Assembly: GCF_900177545.1 (NCBI RefSeq)
Contig: NZ_FXBQ01000001.1
Span: forward strand, 1,382,122-1,446,121
Source of the DNA: Maritimibacter sp. HL-12
GTDB taxonomy: Bacteria; Pseudomonadota; Alphaproteobacteria; Rhodobacterales; Rhodobacteraceae
Length of the DNA: 64,000 nucleotides
Direction of reading: 5' to 3'
In this document: positions 55,607 through 64,000 of the stretch, one piece after another
How the letters are laid out: every line of letters begins with the position of its first letter
Position numbering within the stretch: position 1 is the stretch's first letter
The notes under the pieces: model-generated
Seen by the model: the letters and a program-made list of their open reading frames with translations, nothing else
Told to the model about the DNA's origin: nothing
Database searches by the model: none
Position numbers and translations under genes: made by a program

Positions 55607-56430
55607 CGCCGCGCGCCCCAGCTCAGCGACGCGTGCTTGCGGGTGTAGGCCTCGCCCATGAAACCGATCATGGTCACGATGATCGAGAAGCCGAGCGGGT
55701 AGACCCAGTTGGAGTAATGCGGGTTGTAGTTGATGAACGTGAAGCCGCGGGCCTGGTCGATGACGTGAAACAGCGGGTTCCAGCTGAACAGGGCGAGCAT
55801 GTTGAAGGGAAGGGTATTCGCGAGGAACATCTTGCCGGAGGCGATCATGTTCGCGCGAATATAGATCATCGAGCCGACACTGACGAAATCTGGAAACCAC
55901 GGCTTCAGCGCGAGGAACACCAGCCCGACGGCGAACCCAGAGAACCAGCCGAGCAGGAGCATCCCCATCGCAGCCGCCGGTTGCTGGATCTCGATCGGCT
56001 GGAAGGCGATGTGATAGATATAGAGCACCACGACGACAGAAAGCACCTGGGTGTAGAGCTGGGAAAGAGCCGCCGAGATGATCGCGACGAAGGTGTTCAT
56101 CGGCGCATGCTGCATCATCGGCGATGCGGGCCCTTCCGATCCGACAACCGCGCTCAAGGTCTTGATATGGGTCATGTACATGAAGATGCCCGACATGATG
56201 TAGAGCAGGAAATCGCCCCTGATCATCGCGCCGCGCAAACCCAGGATTGCGAACATGACGTAGAACACCGCCACCAGGATCATCGTCTGCAACATGTTCA
56301 TGACAATGCCGACGAGTGCATTGGAATGGGTTTTGCGGATATTTCGCACCGTCGCGTGGTAGGTGGTTTCGAGAAGCGAGATCGCCTTCGAAAACCGTCC
56401 TTCGGATCGCCGTGACTGGAATTGAAACAT
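55603..56430 (-). CDS. ABC-2 type permease (capsule/O-antigen exporter-like)
   Basis: The 275-residue membrane protein has about six helices with the ABC-2 polysaccharide-exporter style (KpsM/Wzm-like): YHATVRNIRKTHSNALVGIV at the start and RGFTFINYNPHYSNWVYPLG near the end. No ATPase gene (KpsT/Wzt-like) or KpsE/KpsD lies in the window, though the adjacent sugar genes fit. The ATG at 56430 follows AAGG. The upstream in-frame part has no membrane character. Confidence 0.82.
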   Translation of the reverse strand: MFQFQSRRSEGRFSKAISLLETTYHATVRNIRKTHSNALVGIVMNMLQTMILVAVFYVMFAILGLRGAMIRGDFLLYIMSGIFMYMTHIKTLSAVVGSEGPASPMMQHAPMNTFVAIISAALSQLYTQVLSVVVVLYIYHIAFQPIEIQQPAAAMGMLLLGWFSGFAVGLVFLALKPWFPDFVSVGSMIYIRANMIASGKMFLANTLPFNMLALFSWNPLFHVIDQARGFTFINYNPHYSNWVYPLGFSIIVTMIGFMGEAYTRKHASLSWGARR

Positions 56431-56558
56431 AGGTGCGCCTTCTGCTCTCGGCCCCATTTTCTCAGGGAATTCTTGCTGTTCCCTTAGCGCCGCATCATAA
56501 GGGGAGCGAGTTATTTTGCAATATGCCCGAGGCGGTCGGGCGGATCGAGAGGTGTAGC

Positions 56559-57356
56559 GTGGATTTTCATGAGTTGGCACGAGTGATGCGCAGACTTGCG
56601 CTGGAAGCGGGCGACGTGATCATGGAGGTCTACGGGCAGGACGATTTCGATGTGCGCGCCAAGGCAGACGCCAGCCCGGTAACTGCGGCCGACGAAGCGG
56701 CGGACGCTCTGATTTCATCCGGCTTGCGCGCTGCCTTTCCCGATACCCTGCTGATCACCGAGGAGCAGGCGGCAACCCACGCCGAGCGGGCTTCCGAGTT
56801 CCTGATCGTCGATCCGCTCGATGGCACCAAGGAATTCGTCCACCGCCGGGGCGATTTCACCGTGAATATTGCTTATGTCAAAGACGGTGTGCCGGTGCGC
56901 GGACTGGTCTATTCCCCCGCCAAGGGACGCCTGTTCTACACCCGCGCCGATGGCGTCTCCGTGGAGGAGGAGGGGCCTTTCGACCGCGAAACCCCGGGCA
57001 CAACGAAGCCGATCCGCGTCGCTGCCCCCGACAACGCGGCGCTCATGGTGGTGGCCTCGAAATCGCACCGCGACCAGGCGACCGACGATTACATCGCCCG
57101 ATACGCGGTGAAAGACATGACAAGCGCAGGCTCTTCCTTGAAGTTCTGCCTCGTCGCCACCGGCGAGGCCGATCTCTACCCGCGTCTCGGACGCACGATG
57201 GAATGGGATACCGCCGCGGGCCATGCCGTGCTCGTCGGCGCGGGCGGACGCGTGATCCGTTTCGACGATCATACCCCGCTTACCTATGGCAAATCCGGCT
57301 ACGAAAACCCGTTCTTCATCGCCCATGCGCCCGGTGTGGAGTTGAAGCGGGGCTGA
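56559..57356 (+). CDS. cysQ: 3'(2'),5'-bisphosphate nucleotidase CysQ
   Basis: It dephosphorylates PAP to AMP, recycling the by-product of sulfate activation and sulfotransfer. The 265 residues contain the lithium-sensitive phosphatase motifs EEQ and DPLDGTKEF, then DWDTAAGHAVL-like MEWDTAAGHAVLVGAGG. GTG at 56559 is chosen because GAGAGG lies 6 bases upstream and the next residues (DFHELARVMRRLALEAGD) match the CysQ start. It is followed after 1 base by kdsB. Confidence 0.92.
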   Translation: MDFHELARVMRRLALEAGDVIMEVYGQDDFDVRAKADASPVTAADEAADALISSGLRAAFPDTLLITEEQAATHAERASEFLIVDPLDGTKEFVHRRGDFTVNIAYVKDGVPVRGLVYSPAKGRLFYTRADGVSVEEEGPFDRETPGTTKPIRVAAPDNAALMVVASKSHRDQATDDYIARYAVKDMTSAGSSLKFCLVATGEADLYPRLGRTMEWDTAAGHAVLVGAGGRVIRFDDHTPLTYGKSGYENPFFIAHAPGVELKRG

Positions 57357-57357
57357 G

Positions 57358-58158
57358 ATGGCGACGCTTCTCGTCATCCCGGCGCGCTACGCCTCAACCC
57401 GCTATCCCGGCAAGGCGCTGGTCGAGGTGACGGGCGCCACCGGCCAGCGCAAGACCCTGATCCGCCGGACCTGGGACGCGGCCATGCAGGTGCGCGGGAT
57501 CGACCGGGTCTTGGTCGCGACCGACGACGAGCGCATCCGCGACGAGGCAGGTGGTTTCGGCGCCGAGGTGGTGATGACATCGCAGGTTTGCGCGAACGGC
57601 ACCGAGCGCTGCGCCGAGGCGCATGACCTCTTGGGGCAAGCCTTCGATATCGTGGTGAACCTCCAGGGCGATGCGCCGCTGACCCCGCCATGGTTCGTCG
57701 AAGCGCTCGTGTCTGCGCTCGAAGCACACCCCACCGCCGAGGTCGCCACCCCCGTCCTGCGCTGCTCGGGGCGCGCGCTCTTGGGGTTTCACGAAGATCG
57801 GCGCGCAGGCCGCGTTGGCGCGACCACGGCCGTGTTCGGGATCGACGGGCAGGCGCTCTATTTCTCGAAAGAAGTCATTCCCTACACCACGCATGACTTC
57901 CCCCCCGATGCGGAAACGCCCGTGTTTCACCACGTTGGCGTCTATGCCTACCGACCTGCGGCGCTTGCGGCCTATCCGCGCTGGAAGGTCGGGCCGCTGG
58001 AACGCCTGGAAGGGCTCGAACAACTGCGCTTTCTGGAGCGAGAACGCCCGGTGCTTTGTGTCGAGGTCGATGCAAAGGGGCGGCAGTTCTGGGAGTTGAA
58101 CAACCCCGAAGACCTGCCCCGGATCGAGGCGATGCTGGCCGAGATGGGATCCGCATGA
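57358..58158 (+). CDS. kdsB: CMP-KDO synthetase KdsB
   Basis: It activates 3-deoxy-D-manno-octulosonate (KDO) with CTP for lipopolysaccharide or capsule synthesis. The 266 residues carry VIPARYASTRYPGKAL, VLVATDDERI, the catalytic DAP region NLQGDAPLTPP and HHVGVYAYRPAAL. It overlaps the following glycosyltransferase by 4 bases. The presence of KDO activation beside an exporter-type permease fits a KDO-linked surface polymer. Confidence 0.94.
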   Translation: MATLLVIPARYASTRYPGKALVEVTGATGQRKTLIRRTWDAAMQVRGIDRVLVATDDERIRDEAGGFGAEVVMTSQVCANGTERCAEAHDLLGQAFDIVVNLQGDAPLTPPWFVEALVSALEAHPTAEVATPVLRCSGRALLGFHEDRRAGRVGATTAVFGIDGQALYFSKEVIPYTTHDFPPDAETPVFHHVGVYAYRPAALAAYPRWKVGPLERLEGLEQLRFLERERPVLCVEVDAKGRQFWELNNPEDLPRIEAMLAEMGSA

Positions 58159-59408
58159 ACGCCGCGCCGGTTTCGGTGGTGATCGTGAGCCGGGGTCGTC
58201 CCGGACTACTTCTGCGCTGTCTGACCGGAGTTGGCCAGTTGTGCTATCCGGCCTTCGAGGTGATTGTGGTTGCCGATCCCGCCGGGGTAACCACGGTGAA
58301 GAACGCCGCTTGGGCCGACCGGACAAAACTCGTCGGTTTCGATGAAGCCAACATCTCTGCGGCACGCAATGCCGGTATCGTTCAGGCCAGCGGTGAGATC
58401 GTCGCCTTCATCGACGACGACGCGGTGCCGGAACCGACCTGGCTCGATCATCTGGTCGCACCGTTCACCGATCCCGGCGTGGCAGCGACCGGGGGTTTCG
58501 TGATCGGCCGCAACGGGATCTCGCTGCAATGGGGCGCGCGCGGTGTCGATGTGTTCGGGCGCAAGATCGCGCTCGACCATGCCGACGATGCGCCGTTCGA
58601 ACCCGTGCTGCCGGAAGGGTTTGTCACCAAGACCGAAGGCACGAATTTCGCGGTTCGGCGCGACACCCTCGCCACCCTCGGCGGCTTCGACCCGGCCTTT
58701 CGGTTCTTCCTCGACGAAACCGATTTCAACATGCGGCTGGCCGCGGACGGCGGGCGCACCCTGCTGGTGCCGCGCGCCATCGTCCACCATGGCTTTGCTG
58801 CCTCGACGCGCCGCGCCGGGGACCGGGCACCGACCGACCTGACGGAAATCGGCGCTTCGAGTGCGGTCTTCCTGCGCAAACATGCGCCGGATGCCGACAT
58901 GCCCGGCGAGCTCGCTCGGATCAAGGCCGACCAGCGCCGCGCTCTGCTGCGCTACATGGTTGATGGCGGGCTTGAGCCGCGCGATATCGCCCGGCGGCTG
59001 TCCGAACTGGAAAGCGGTTTTGGTGAAGGGCTTCAACGCCCCCTCGCACCGCTTCCCAAACTCGCGCCGCCCAAAGCATCGTTCCAGCCCCAGCCCCAGC
59101 CCTCCGCCGTGCGCCCATCCACCCACGTGGCCGGGCGCCCCTGGCAGCGCCGACGTCTGAACGCTCAGGCAAGTGCGGCGGTCGCCCGCGGCGAGATCGT
59201 AACCGTGTTCCGCTTCAGCCCGACCGCCCTGCCGCACCGCGTTCGGTTCCACGAAGGCGGCTGGTGGGAACAACGCGGCGGTCTCTTTGGCCGTGCGGTG
59301 CGTGATGGGCCGCCTTTTCGCTTCCAGAGTTTTGGCACCCGCGTCACGCGGGAGTGGCAGCGTGTTGCCAGGCTGCGCCATTGTGGAAGAAATGACACGA
59401 ATTCGTAA
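58155..59408 (+). CDS. Glycosyltransferase family 2 with proline-rich C-terminal part
   Basis: The 417 residues start with the GT2 motif VSVVIVSRGRPGLLLRCL and carry VAFIDDDAVPEPTWLDHLV (DDD, metal site) and a TEGTNFAVRRDTL-FDP motif, with FLDETDFNMRL (ED). After the catalytic part (to about 290) is a helical region and a Pro/Gln stretch (about 300-330), then a small C-terminal domain. The start overlaps kdsB by 4 bases. The sugar and acceptor are unknown. Confidence 0.88.
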   Translation: MNAAPVSVVIVSRGRPGLLLRCLTGVGQLCYPAFEVIVVADPAGVTTVKNAAWADRTKLVGFDEANISAARNAGIVQASGEIVAFIDDDAVPEPTWLDHLVAPFTDPGVAATGGFVIGRNGISLQWGARGVDVFGRKIALDHADDAPFEPVLPEGFVTKTEGTNFAVRRDTLATLGGFDPAFRFFLDETDFNMRLAADGGRTLLVPRAIVHHGFAASTRRAGDRAPTDLTEIGASSAVFLRKHAPDADMPGELARIKADQRRALLRYMVDGGLEPRDIARRLSELESGFGEGLQRPLAPLPKLAPPKASFQPQPQPSAVRPSTHVAGRPWQRRRLNAQASAAVARGEIVTVFRFSPTALPHRVRFHEGGWWEQRGGLFGRAVRDGPPFRFQSFGTRVTREWQRVARLRHCGRNDTNS

Positions 59409-59523
59409 TGACGCCCGAGTTATATCGCGATACCGTGTGGCCGGTGATGCAGCGGCGACAGGCATTCGAGAACGCGGGTCAAGTGTCCGCATGAGGCTTA
59501 AAATAAACGAGTTGCGAGGCGTA

Positions 59524-60417
59524 ATGAGACGTAAAGTCACAAAAGCGATTTTCCCTGTAGCTGGCCTTGGGACCAGGTTTCTTCCCGCAACCAAGTCGAT
59601 TCCGAAAGAGATCATGACGCTGGTTGACCGGCCGCTCATCCAGTACGCGATCGACGAAGCGCGCGCCGCCGGGATCAAGGAATTCATCTTTGTCACCTCG
59701 CGCGGCAAGGGCGCGCTGGAAGACTATTTCGACATCAACCCAACCCTCGAAGCGAGCCTGCGCCGGTCCGGCAAGGATGACTTGCTCGAGATTCTCAAGA
59801 ACACCAACATGGAATCCGGTGCGATCGCCTATATCCGCCAGCACAAGGCGCTCGGGCTTGGCCACGCCGTGTGGTGCGCTCGACGGCTGATCGCCAATGA
59901 GCCTTTTGCCGTTATCCTCCCCGATGACGTGATCGCTGCCGAAACTCCGGTGCTTCAACAGATGGTCGAGGCCTATGAAGACACCGGCGGCGCAATGGTC
60001 GCGGCGATGGAAGTGCCCAAGGACAAGGCCTCTGCCTACGGCGTGCTCGATGTCGCGGAAGACATGGGGGCGCTGGTTCGGGTGAAGGGCATGGTCGAGA
60101 AGCCGAAGCCGGGCGAAGCCCCGTCAAACCTCGCCGTGATCGGCCGTTACATTCTGACCCCGAAGGTTCTGCAGAACATCAGCAAGGTGCGCACCGGCGC
60201 CGGCGGGGAGATCCAGTTGACCGACGCGATCGCGGAGGAGATCGTGGAAGGCCGCGATGTCTTCGGCTATCGTTTCCGGGGCCAGCGTTTCGATTGCGGC
60301 TCGAAAGCGGGCTTCCTGCAGGCAACCGTCGCATTCGCCTTGGCCCGCGACGACTTGCGCGACGAATTCATCGACTACATCGAAGAATTGCTCGCCCTGC
60401 GCAAAGCGGCACAGTAA
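59524..60417 (+). CDS. galU: UTP-glucose-1-phosphate uridylyltransferase GalU
   Basis: It makes UDP-glucose for surface polysaccharides. The 297 residues have the nucleotidyltransferase core KAIFPVAGLGTRFLPATKSI, GLGHAVWCARRLI, ILPDDVI and AVIGRYILTP. The ATG at 59524 is chosen because GAGG lies 8 bases upstream and the following residues begin the family; a long upstream frame overlaps the previous gene. It lies 6 bases before the GT4 gene. Confidence 0.96.
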   Translation: MRRKVTKAIFPVAGLGTRFLPATKSIPKEIMTLVDRPLIQYAIDEARAAGIKEFIFVTSRGKGALEDYFDINPTLEASLRRSGKDDLLEILKNTNMESGAIAYIRQHKALGLGHAVWCARRLIANEPFAVILPDDVIAAETPVLQQMVEAYEDTGGAMVAAMEVPKDKASAYGVLDVAEDMGALVRVKGMVEKPKPGEAPSNLAVIGRYILTPKVLQNISKVRTGAGGEIQLTDAIAEEIVEGRDVFGYRFRGQRFDCGSKAGFLQATVAFALARDDLRDEFIDYIEELLALRKAAQ

Positions 60418-60423
60418 TCCCCA

Positions 60424-61680
60424 ATGGCGCAGCCCCCGCTGACGGAGTTTGGGCCCGCGGCGCGCCTGCTTGACCTTTCGCGCCTGTTTTCCCGCGTCGG
60501 GCGGGGCGCTTGCACCGGGATAGACCGTGTCGAGGCCGCCTATCTGACGCGGCTTCTGAATGATCCGTGTCCGCTGTTCTCACTGGTTCGCACGCCGGAA
60601 GGGTTTTCGCTGCTGGATCGCGATGGAACCCGGGCGCTGGCCTTGCGACTGTTCGGGGCCGAAGCCTGGGGACCTGCCGATCTTCGCGCCCGCCTGAGGC
60701 TGAGGGCAAACCCGGCCCAGCGCGCCGGGCGGGCCGACTTGCGCCGTTTGAGCTTGTCCCGAACCTCACATAACCAGATCGGCAGCTTGCTTCGCCGCTA
60801 CTTGCCGGAGGGAACCGTCTGGCTCAATGTCGGGCACGCCAATCTTGGCACCGGCATGTTCGACGCCATTCACAATATCCCCGGAGGACGGGCTGTCGTG
60901 CTTCTTCATGACACCATCCCGGTCGATTACCCCGCGTTTCAACGTCCCGAAACGGTATCCGACTTTGCCTGCAAGCTTGCGGCCATTGCGCGCAACGCAG
61001 ATCTGGTGATCTGCAACTCGGCGGCAACCGAAGCCGATGCCAAACGCCACTTCTCCGCAATCGGCCCGGTGCCGCCAACGCTGGTCGCCCACCTCGGCGT
61101 TGATCTGGCCCGGACCGAGGTCGGGCAGCTTCCCGCTTCGCTCAACAGCGCCCGGCCGTGGTTTCTCGCCCTAGGCACGATCGAGCCGCGCAAGAACCAC
61201 GCGCTGCTGCTCGATATCTGGGATCACTTCGCCAGGGAGCTGGAAACAGACGATATCCCGGGGCTGGTGATCGCGGGACGACGCGGCTGGCTCAACGAGG
61301 ATGTCTTCGGAAGGCTCGATTCTTCGCCGTTGGCCGGGCTCCACATCCACGAATACGCCAACCTTGACGATGCAAGCGTCACCGCCTTGTTGAAGGAGAC
61401 ACAGGCACTCCTCATGCCGAGTTTCGCTGAAGGATTCGGCCTGCCGCCTGCCGAGGCCCTGGCGCTGGGCACACCCGTGATTGCGAACGATCTGCCGGTT
61501 TATCATGAAGTCCTTGGAAACAATCCCGTTTACGTGCCGGTAACCAATATGTATTCTTGGGCGGAGAAGATTATCGAACTCGCTCAGGCAGATAGAAAAG
61601 AGCGTAAGGCAGCAGTCGGGGAGGCAAGCTGGCTTCCCACATGGCAAGAACATTTCAACCTTGTTTTAAAGGTGACGTGA
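60424..61680 (+). CDS. Glycosyltransferase family 4-like protein
   Basis: The 418 residues have the GT-B pattern: an N-terminal half with VVLLHDTIPVDYPAF and a C-terminal half with FLALGTIEPRKNHALLLDIW and EGFGLPPAEALALGTPVIAN (the E-x7-E motif of retaining GT4). The usual first glycine-rich loop is short. It starts 6 bases after galU, so UDP-sugar supply and transfer are likely linked. Confidence 0.9.
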   Translation: MAQPPLTEFGPAARLLDLSRLFSRVGRGACTGIDRVEAAYLTRLLNDPCPLFSLVRTPEGFSLLDRDGTRALALRLFGAEAWGPADLRARLRLRANPAQRAGRADLRRLSLSRTSHNQIGSLLRRYLPEGTVWLNVGHANLGTGMFDAIHNIPGGRAVVLLHDTIPVDYPAFQRPETVSDFACKLAAIARNADLVICNSAATEADAKRHFSAIGPVPPTLVAHLGVDLARTEVGQLPASLNSARPWFLALGTIEPRKNHALLLDIWDHFARELETDDIPGLVIAGRRGWLNEDVFGRLDSSPLAGLHIHEYANLDDASVTALLKETQALLMPSFAEGFGLPPAEALALGTPVIANDLPVYHEVLGNNPVYVPVTNMYSWAEKIIELAQADRKERKAAVGEASWLPTWQEHFNLVLKVT

Positions 61681-61721
61681 TAGCCGGGGTGATACCGCTG
61701 CCTTAAATAGAAGGGTCAGGG

Positions 61722-62732
61722 TTGGGCTTCGTGCGGTCATATCAGCTTCGCTGGGTGCGCAAGCGCTGGCGTATCCGAGCGTTGCGCAAGCGCCGGGAGC
61801 TGAGTGCTGTTGTTGACAGAACGGCAACAATCAAGCCCGACGACATTCTTGTCATGTCCACCCTGCGTAACGAGCGGGTCCGGCTGCCGTTTTTCCTGAC
61901 CTACTACCGCAACCTTGGCGTCAACCATTTCATCTTCGTCGACAACAACAGCGACGACGGCTCGCGCGAATACCTCGCCGAACAAGACGACGTTTCGGTC
62001 TGGACCACCCGGGCCAGCTACAAGCGGGCGCGGTTCGGGGTCGACTGGCTGAACTGGCTGGCGCGCAAACACGCCCATAACCACTGGGTGCTCACCGTCG
62101 ATCCCGACGAGTTTTTCATTTACCCCTTTTCCGATACCCGCAACCTGCGCGCCCTCACCGACTGGCTCAACGCCTCTTCGATCAAGTCCTTCGGCGCGAT
62201 GCTGCTCGACATGTATCCCAAGGGAACGCTGGACGCGCAGCCCTACACCGAGGGGCAGAACCCGTTCGAGATCGCATGCTGGTTCGACGCCGGGAACTAC
62301 ATGATCTCGAAGAACCCGAGGTTCGGCAATCTCTGGATCCAGGGCGGCCCGCGCGCCCGCGCCTTCTTTCCCGACAACCCCGCGCGCGCGCCCGCACTCA
62401 ACAAGATCCCGCTGGTGAAATGGAACCGCGCCTATACCTACGTCAGTTCCACCCACAACCTTCTGCCGCGCGGGCTCAACCTCGTCTATGACGAGTGGGG
62501 TGGCGAGAAGGCTTCCGGGATTTTGCTTCATGCAAAGTTTCTCAGCACCTTCGCAGACAAGGCCGAGGAAGAACTGGAACGCCGCCAGCACTATGCCGCC
62601 AGCCACGAATACCGTGCCTACGCCGAGAAACTGAAGGACAATCCCGATCTCTGGTGCAACTGGTCGGAGAAGTACATCAACTGGCGGCAGCTTGAGATCC
62701 TTGGCCTGATGTCGAAGGGCAACTGGGCATGA
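61722..62732 (+). CDS. Glycosyltransferase of the GT-A/GT92-like family
   Basis: The 336 residues show ILVMSTLRNERVRLPFFLTY, then VDNNSDDGS and the metal motif LTVDPDEFFIYPF. It belongs to the same general family as the protein at 31924. The start is uncertain: a TTG at 61722 follows AGGG by 6 bases, and a GTG at 61731 is also possible. Its stop overlaps the start of the next gene by 3 bases. Confidence 0.85.
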   Translation: MGFVRSYQLRWVRKRWRIRALRKRRELSAVVDRTATIKPDDILVMSTLRNERVRLPFFLTYYRNLGVNHFIFVDNNSDDGSREYLAEQDDVSVWTTRASYKRARFGVDWLNWLARKHAHNHWVLTVDPDEFFIYPFSDTRNLRALTDWLNASSIKSFGAMLLDMYPKGTLDAQPYTEGQNPFEIACWFDAGNYMISKNPRFGNLWIQGGPRARAFFPDNPARAPALNKIPLVKWNRAYTYVSSTHNLLPRGLNLVYDEWGGEKASGILLHAKFLSTFADKAEEELERRQHYAASHEYRAYAEKLKDNPDLWCNWSEKYINWRQLEILGLMSKGNWA

Positions 62733-64000
62733 GCGTGGGTTTCGTCATGCTGGTGCATACCGCGCTCGACCGTGCCGAGCAGGTTGCGCGGCATTGGGCG
62801 CGGCACGATTGCCCGGTGGTGATCCATGTCGACAGGAAGGTGAAACGGCGCGACCACAACGCCTTTGTCGAAGCCCTGTCAGACCTTGAGAACGTCCGGT
62901 TCTCGCCGCGTTTCTCCTGCGAATGGGGCACCTGGTCTCTGGTCAAGGCCAGCCAGGCAGCTTCGGAGTTGCTGCTGAAAGATTTTTCCAAGGTGCGCCA
63001 CGTCTTTCTGGCATCGGGCTCCTGTTTGCCGTTGCGCCCGGTTCAGGAACTCAAGGACTACCTCGCAGATCGCCCGATGACCAACTTCATCGAGAGCGTG
63101 ACCACCGAAGACGTGCCGTGGACGGTTGGCGGGCTCGACGAGGAGCGCTTCACCCTCCGATTCCCGTTTTCGTGGAAACGCCAGCGCCGCCTGTTCGACG
63201 CCTACGTGCGGCTCCAGCGCCGGCTGAAGGTTAACCGAAAGATCCCCGAAGGGCTGGTGCCGCATCTCGGCAGCCAGTGGTGGTGCCTCACCCGGCAAAC
63301 GCTCACCGCCATTCTCGAAGACCCGGATCGGCCAACCTACGACAAATATTTTTCCAAGGTCTGGATTCCCGATGAAAGCTACTACCAGACTCTCGTCAGA
63401 CTGTACTCAACCAACATCGAAAGCCGCTCGCTGACGCTTTCCAAATTCGATTTCCAAGGCAAACCGCACATCTTCTACGACGACCACATGCAGCTTCTGC
63501 GCCGCTCCGACTGTTTCGTCGCTCGCAAGATCTGGCCCAATGCCAACAAGCTCTATGACGGGTTCCTTTCGGAAAACGCCGCCATCATGACCGGGGCAGA
63601 GCCGAACCCGGGCAAGATCGACCGGATTTTCTCAAGGGCGGTGGAGCGGCGCACCAAGGGAAGGCCCGGCCTCTACATGCAAAGCCGCTTTCCGAACGAT
63701 GGTTGGGAAAACGGCCTTACCAGTGCACCCTACGCTGTGTTCGAAGGGTTCTCGGAGTTGTTCGAAGACTTCGAGGATTGGCTTGCGCGGATGGTCGGGG
63801 CACGGGTGCACGGCCATCTTTTTGCGCCGGATCGCGTCGAATTCGCAGGCGGGCAGTCCGTGTTTGCCGGTGCCCTCTCCGACAGCGCGACGCTGCGCGA
63901 TTACAGGCCGGAAGCCTTCCTCACCAGCCTGATCTGGAACACTCGCGGTGAGAGACAGTGTTTTCAGTACAGCCCGCGCGACACGCAGGGTATCGGCTGG
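62729..64000 (+). CDS. Core-2/I-branching (GT14-like) glycosyltransferase, 3' end outside window
   Basis: An open frame of 424 codons runs to the window edge with no stop. The N-terminal 260 residues resemble Branch-type enzymes: VGFVMLVHTALDRAEQVARH, VVIHVDRKVKRRDHN, FSCEWGTWSLVKASQAASEL, HVFLASGSCLPLRPVQELK, and WIPDESYYQTLVRLY. After about 270 another domain begins (SDCFVARKIWPNANKLYDGF), of a kind seen fused to Branch domains in Rhodobacteraceae. It is translationally coupled to the previous gene (start in ATGA). Confidence 0.85.
   Translation, partial: MSVGFVMLVHTALDRAEQVARHWARHDCPVVIHVDRKVKRRDHNAFVEALSDLENVRFSPRFSCEWGTWSLVKASQAASELLLKDFSKVRHVFLASGSCLPLRPVQELKDYLADRPMTNFIESVTTEDVPWTVGGLDEERFTLRFPFSWKRQRRLFDAYVRLQRRLKVNRKIPEGLVPHLGSQWWCLTRQTLTAILEDPDRPTYDKYFSKVWIPDESYYQTLVRLYSTNIESRSLTLSKFDFQGKPHIFYDDHMQLLRRSDCFVARKIWPNANKLYDGFLSENAAIMTGAEPNPGKIDRIFSRAVERRTKGRPGLYMQSRFPNDGWENGLTSAPYAVFEGFSELFEDFEDWLARMVGARVHGHLFAPDRVEFAGGQSVFAGALSDSATLRDYRPEAFLTSLIWNTRGERQCFQYSPRDTQGIGW

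Overview
The window reads as a chromosomal segment of a marine alphaproteobacterium of the Rhodobacteraceae (Roseobacter group). This rests on the high GC content, the GC-rich hairpin repeats, the flagellar gene order (motB-flgE-flgK-flgL-flgI), a Rhodobacter-type porin, a DUF3576 lipoprotein beside leuS, an ectoine hydroxylase and a large Ca-binding RTX protein. Genes are dense, often overlap by 1-11 bases, and switch strand often. No rRNA, tRNA, CRISPR array, prophage or insertion sequence was recognised.

Layout. 1-6.4 kb: flagellar genes (fliP end, then flgI/flgL/flgK/flgE and motB on the minus strand). 6.6-11.3 kb: an orphan haem-copper-oxidase-like membrane protein, an atypical DapB-family reductase, and a divergent homogentisate operon (hmgA, a metallo-beta-lactamase-fold hydrolase, fahA). 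11.4-17.1 kb: peroxiredoxin, aldehyde dehydrogenase, rluA, a LysE exporter, a GFA-fold protein, free-Met-sulfoxide reductase and thiolase. 17.2-18.0 kb: a STAS/anti-sigma-kinase partner-switching pair. 18.4-30.7 kb: housekeeping genes (hspQ, AEC carrier, transglycosylase lipoprotein, ubiquinone hydroxylase, amidase, aminotransferase, ftsK, lolA, Trm112, Lon-N domain, thioredoxin-TPR, exonuclease III).

30.8-37.5 kb: solitary ectD, a glyoxalase (VOC) remnant, a glycosyltransferase, a candidate small RNA with its own promoter and terminator, an OmpR-type regulator, ribA, an L,D-transpeptidase, a YggS protein and a porin. 37.5-41.7 kb: DUF3576 lipoprotein, leuS, holA. 41.7-45.5 kb: an 1108-residue RTX protein and a 40-residue membrane peptide. 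45.5-51.1 kb: an oligopeptide-type ABC importer with fused ATPases and a permease carrying extra helices. 51.6-55.6 kb: dnaK-dnaJ with a heat-shock type promoter, and divergent alkB. 55.6-64 kb: a surface polysaccharide block (capsule-type permease, cysQ, kdsB, galU and four glycosyltransferases), cut by the window end.

The best leads for something undescribed are the DapB-family protein lacking the catalytic histidines, the hydrolase embedded in the homogentisate operon, the candidate sRNA near 33.1 kb, the long hairpin near 18.15 kb, and the RTX protein with an N-terminal propeller-like half.
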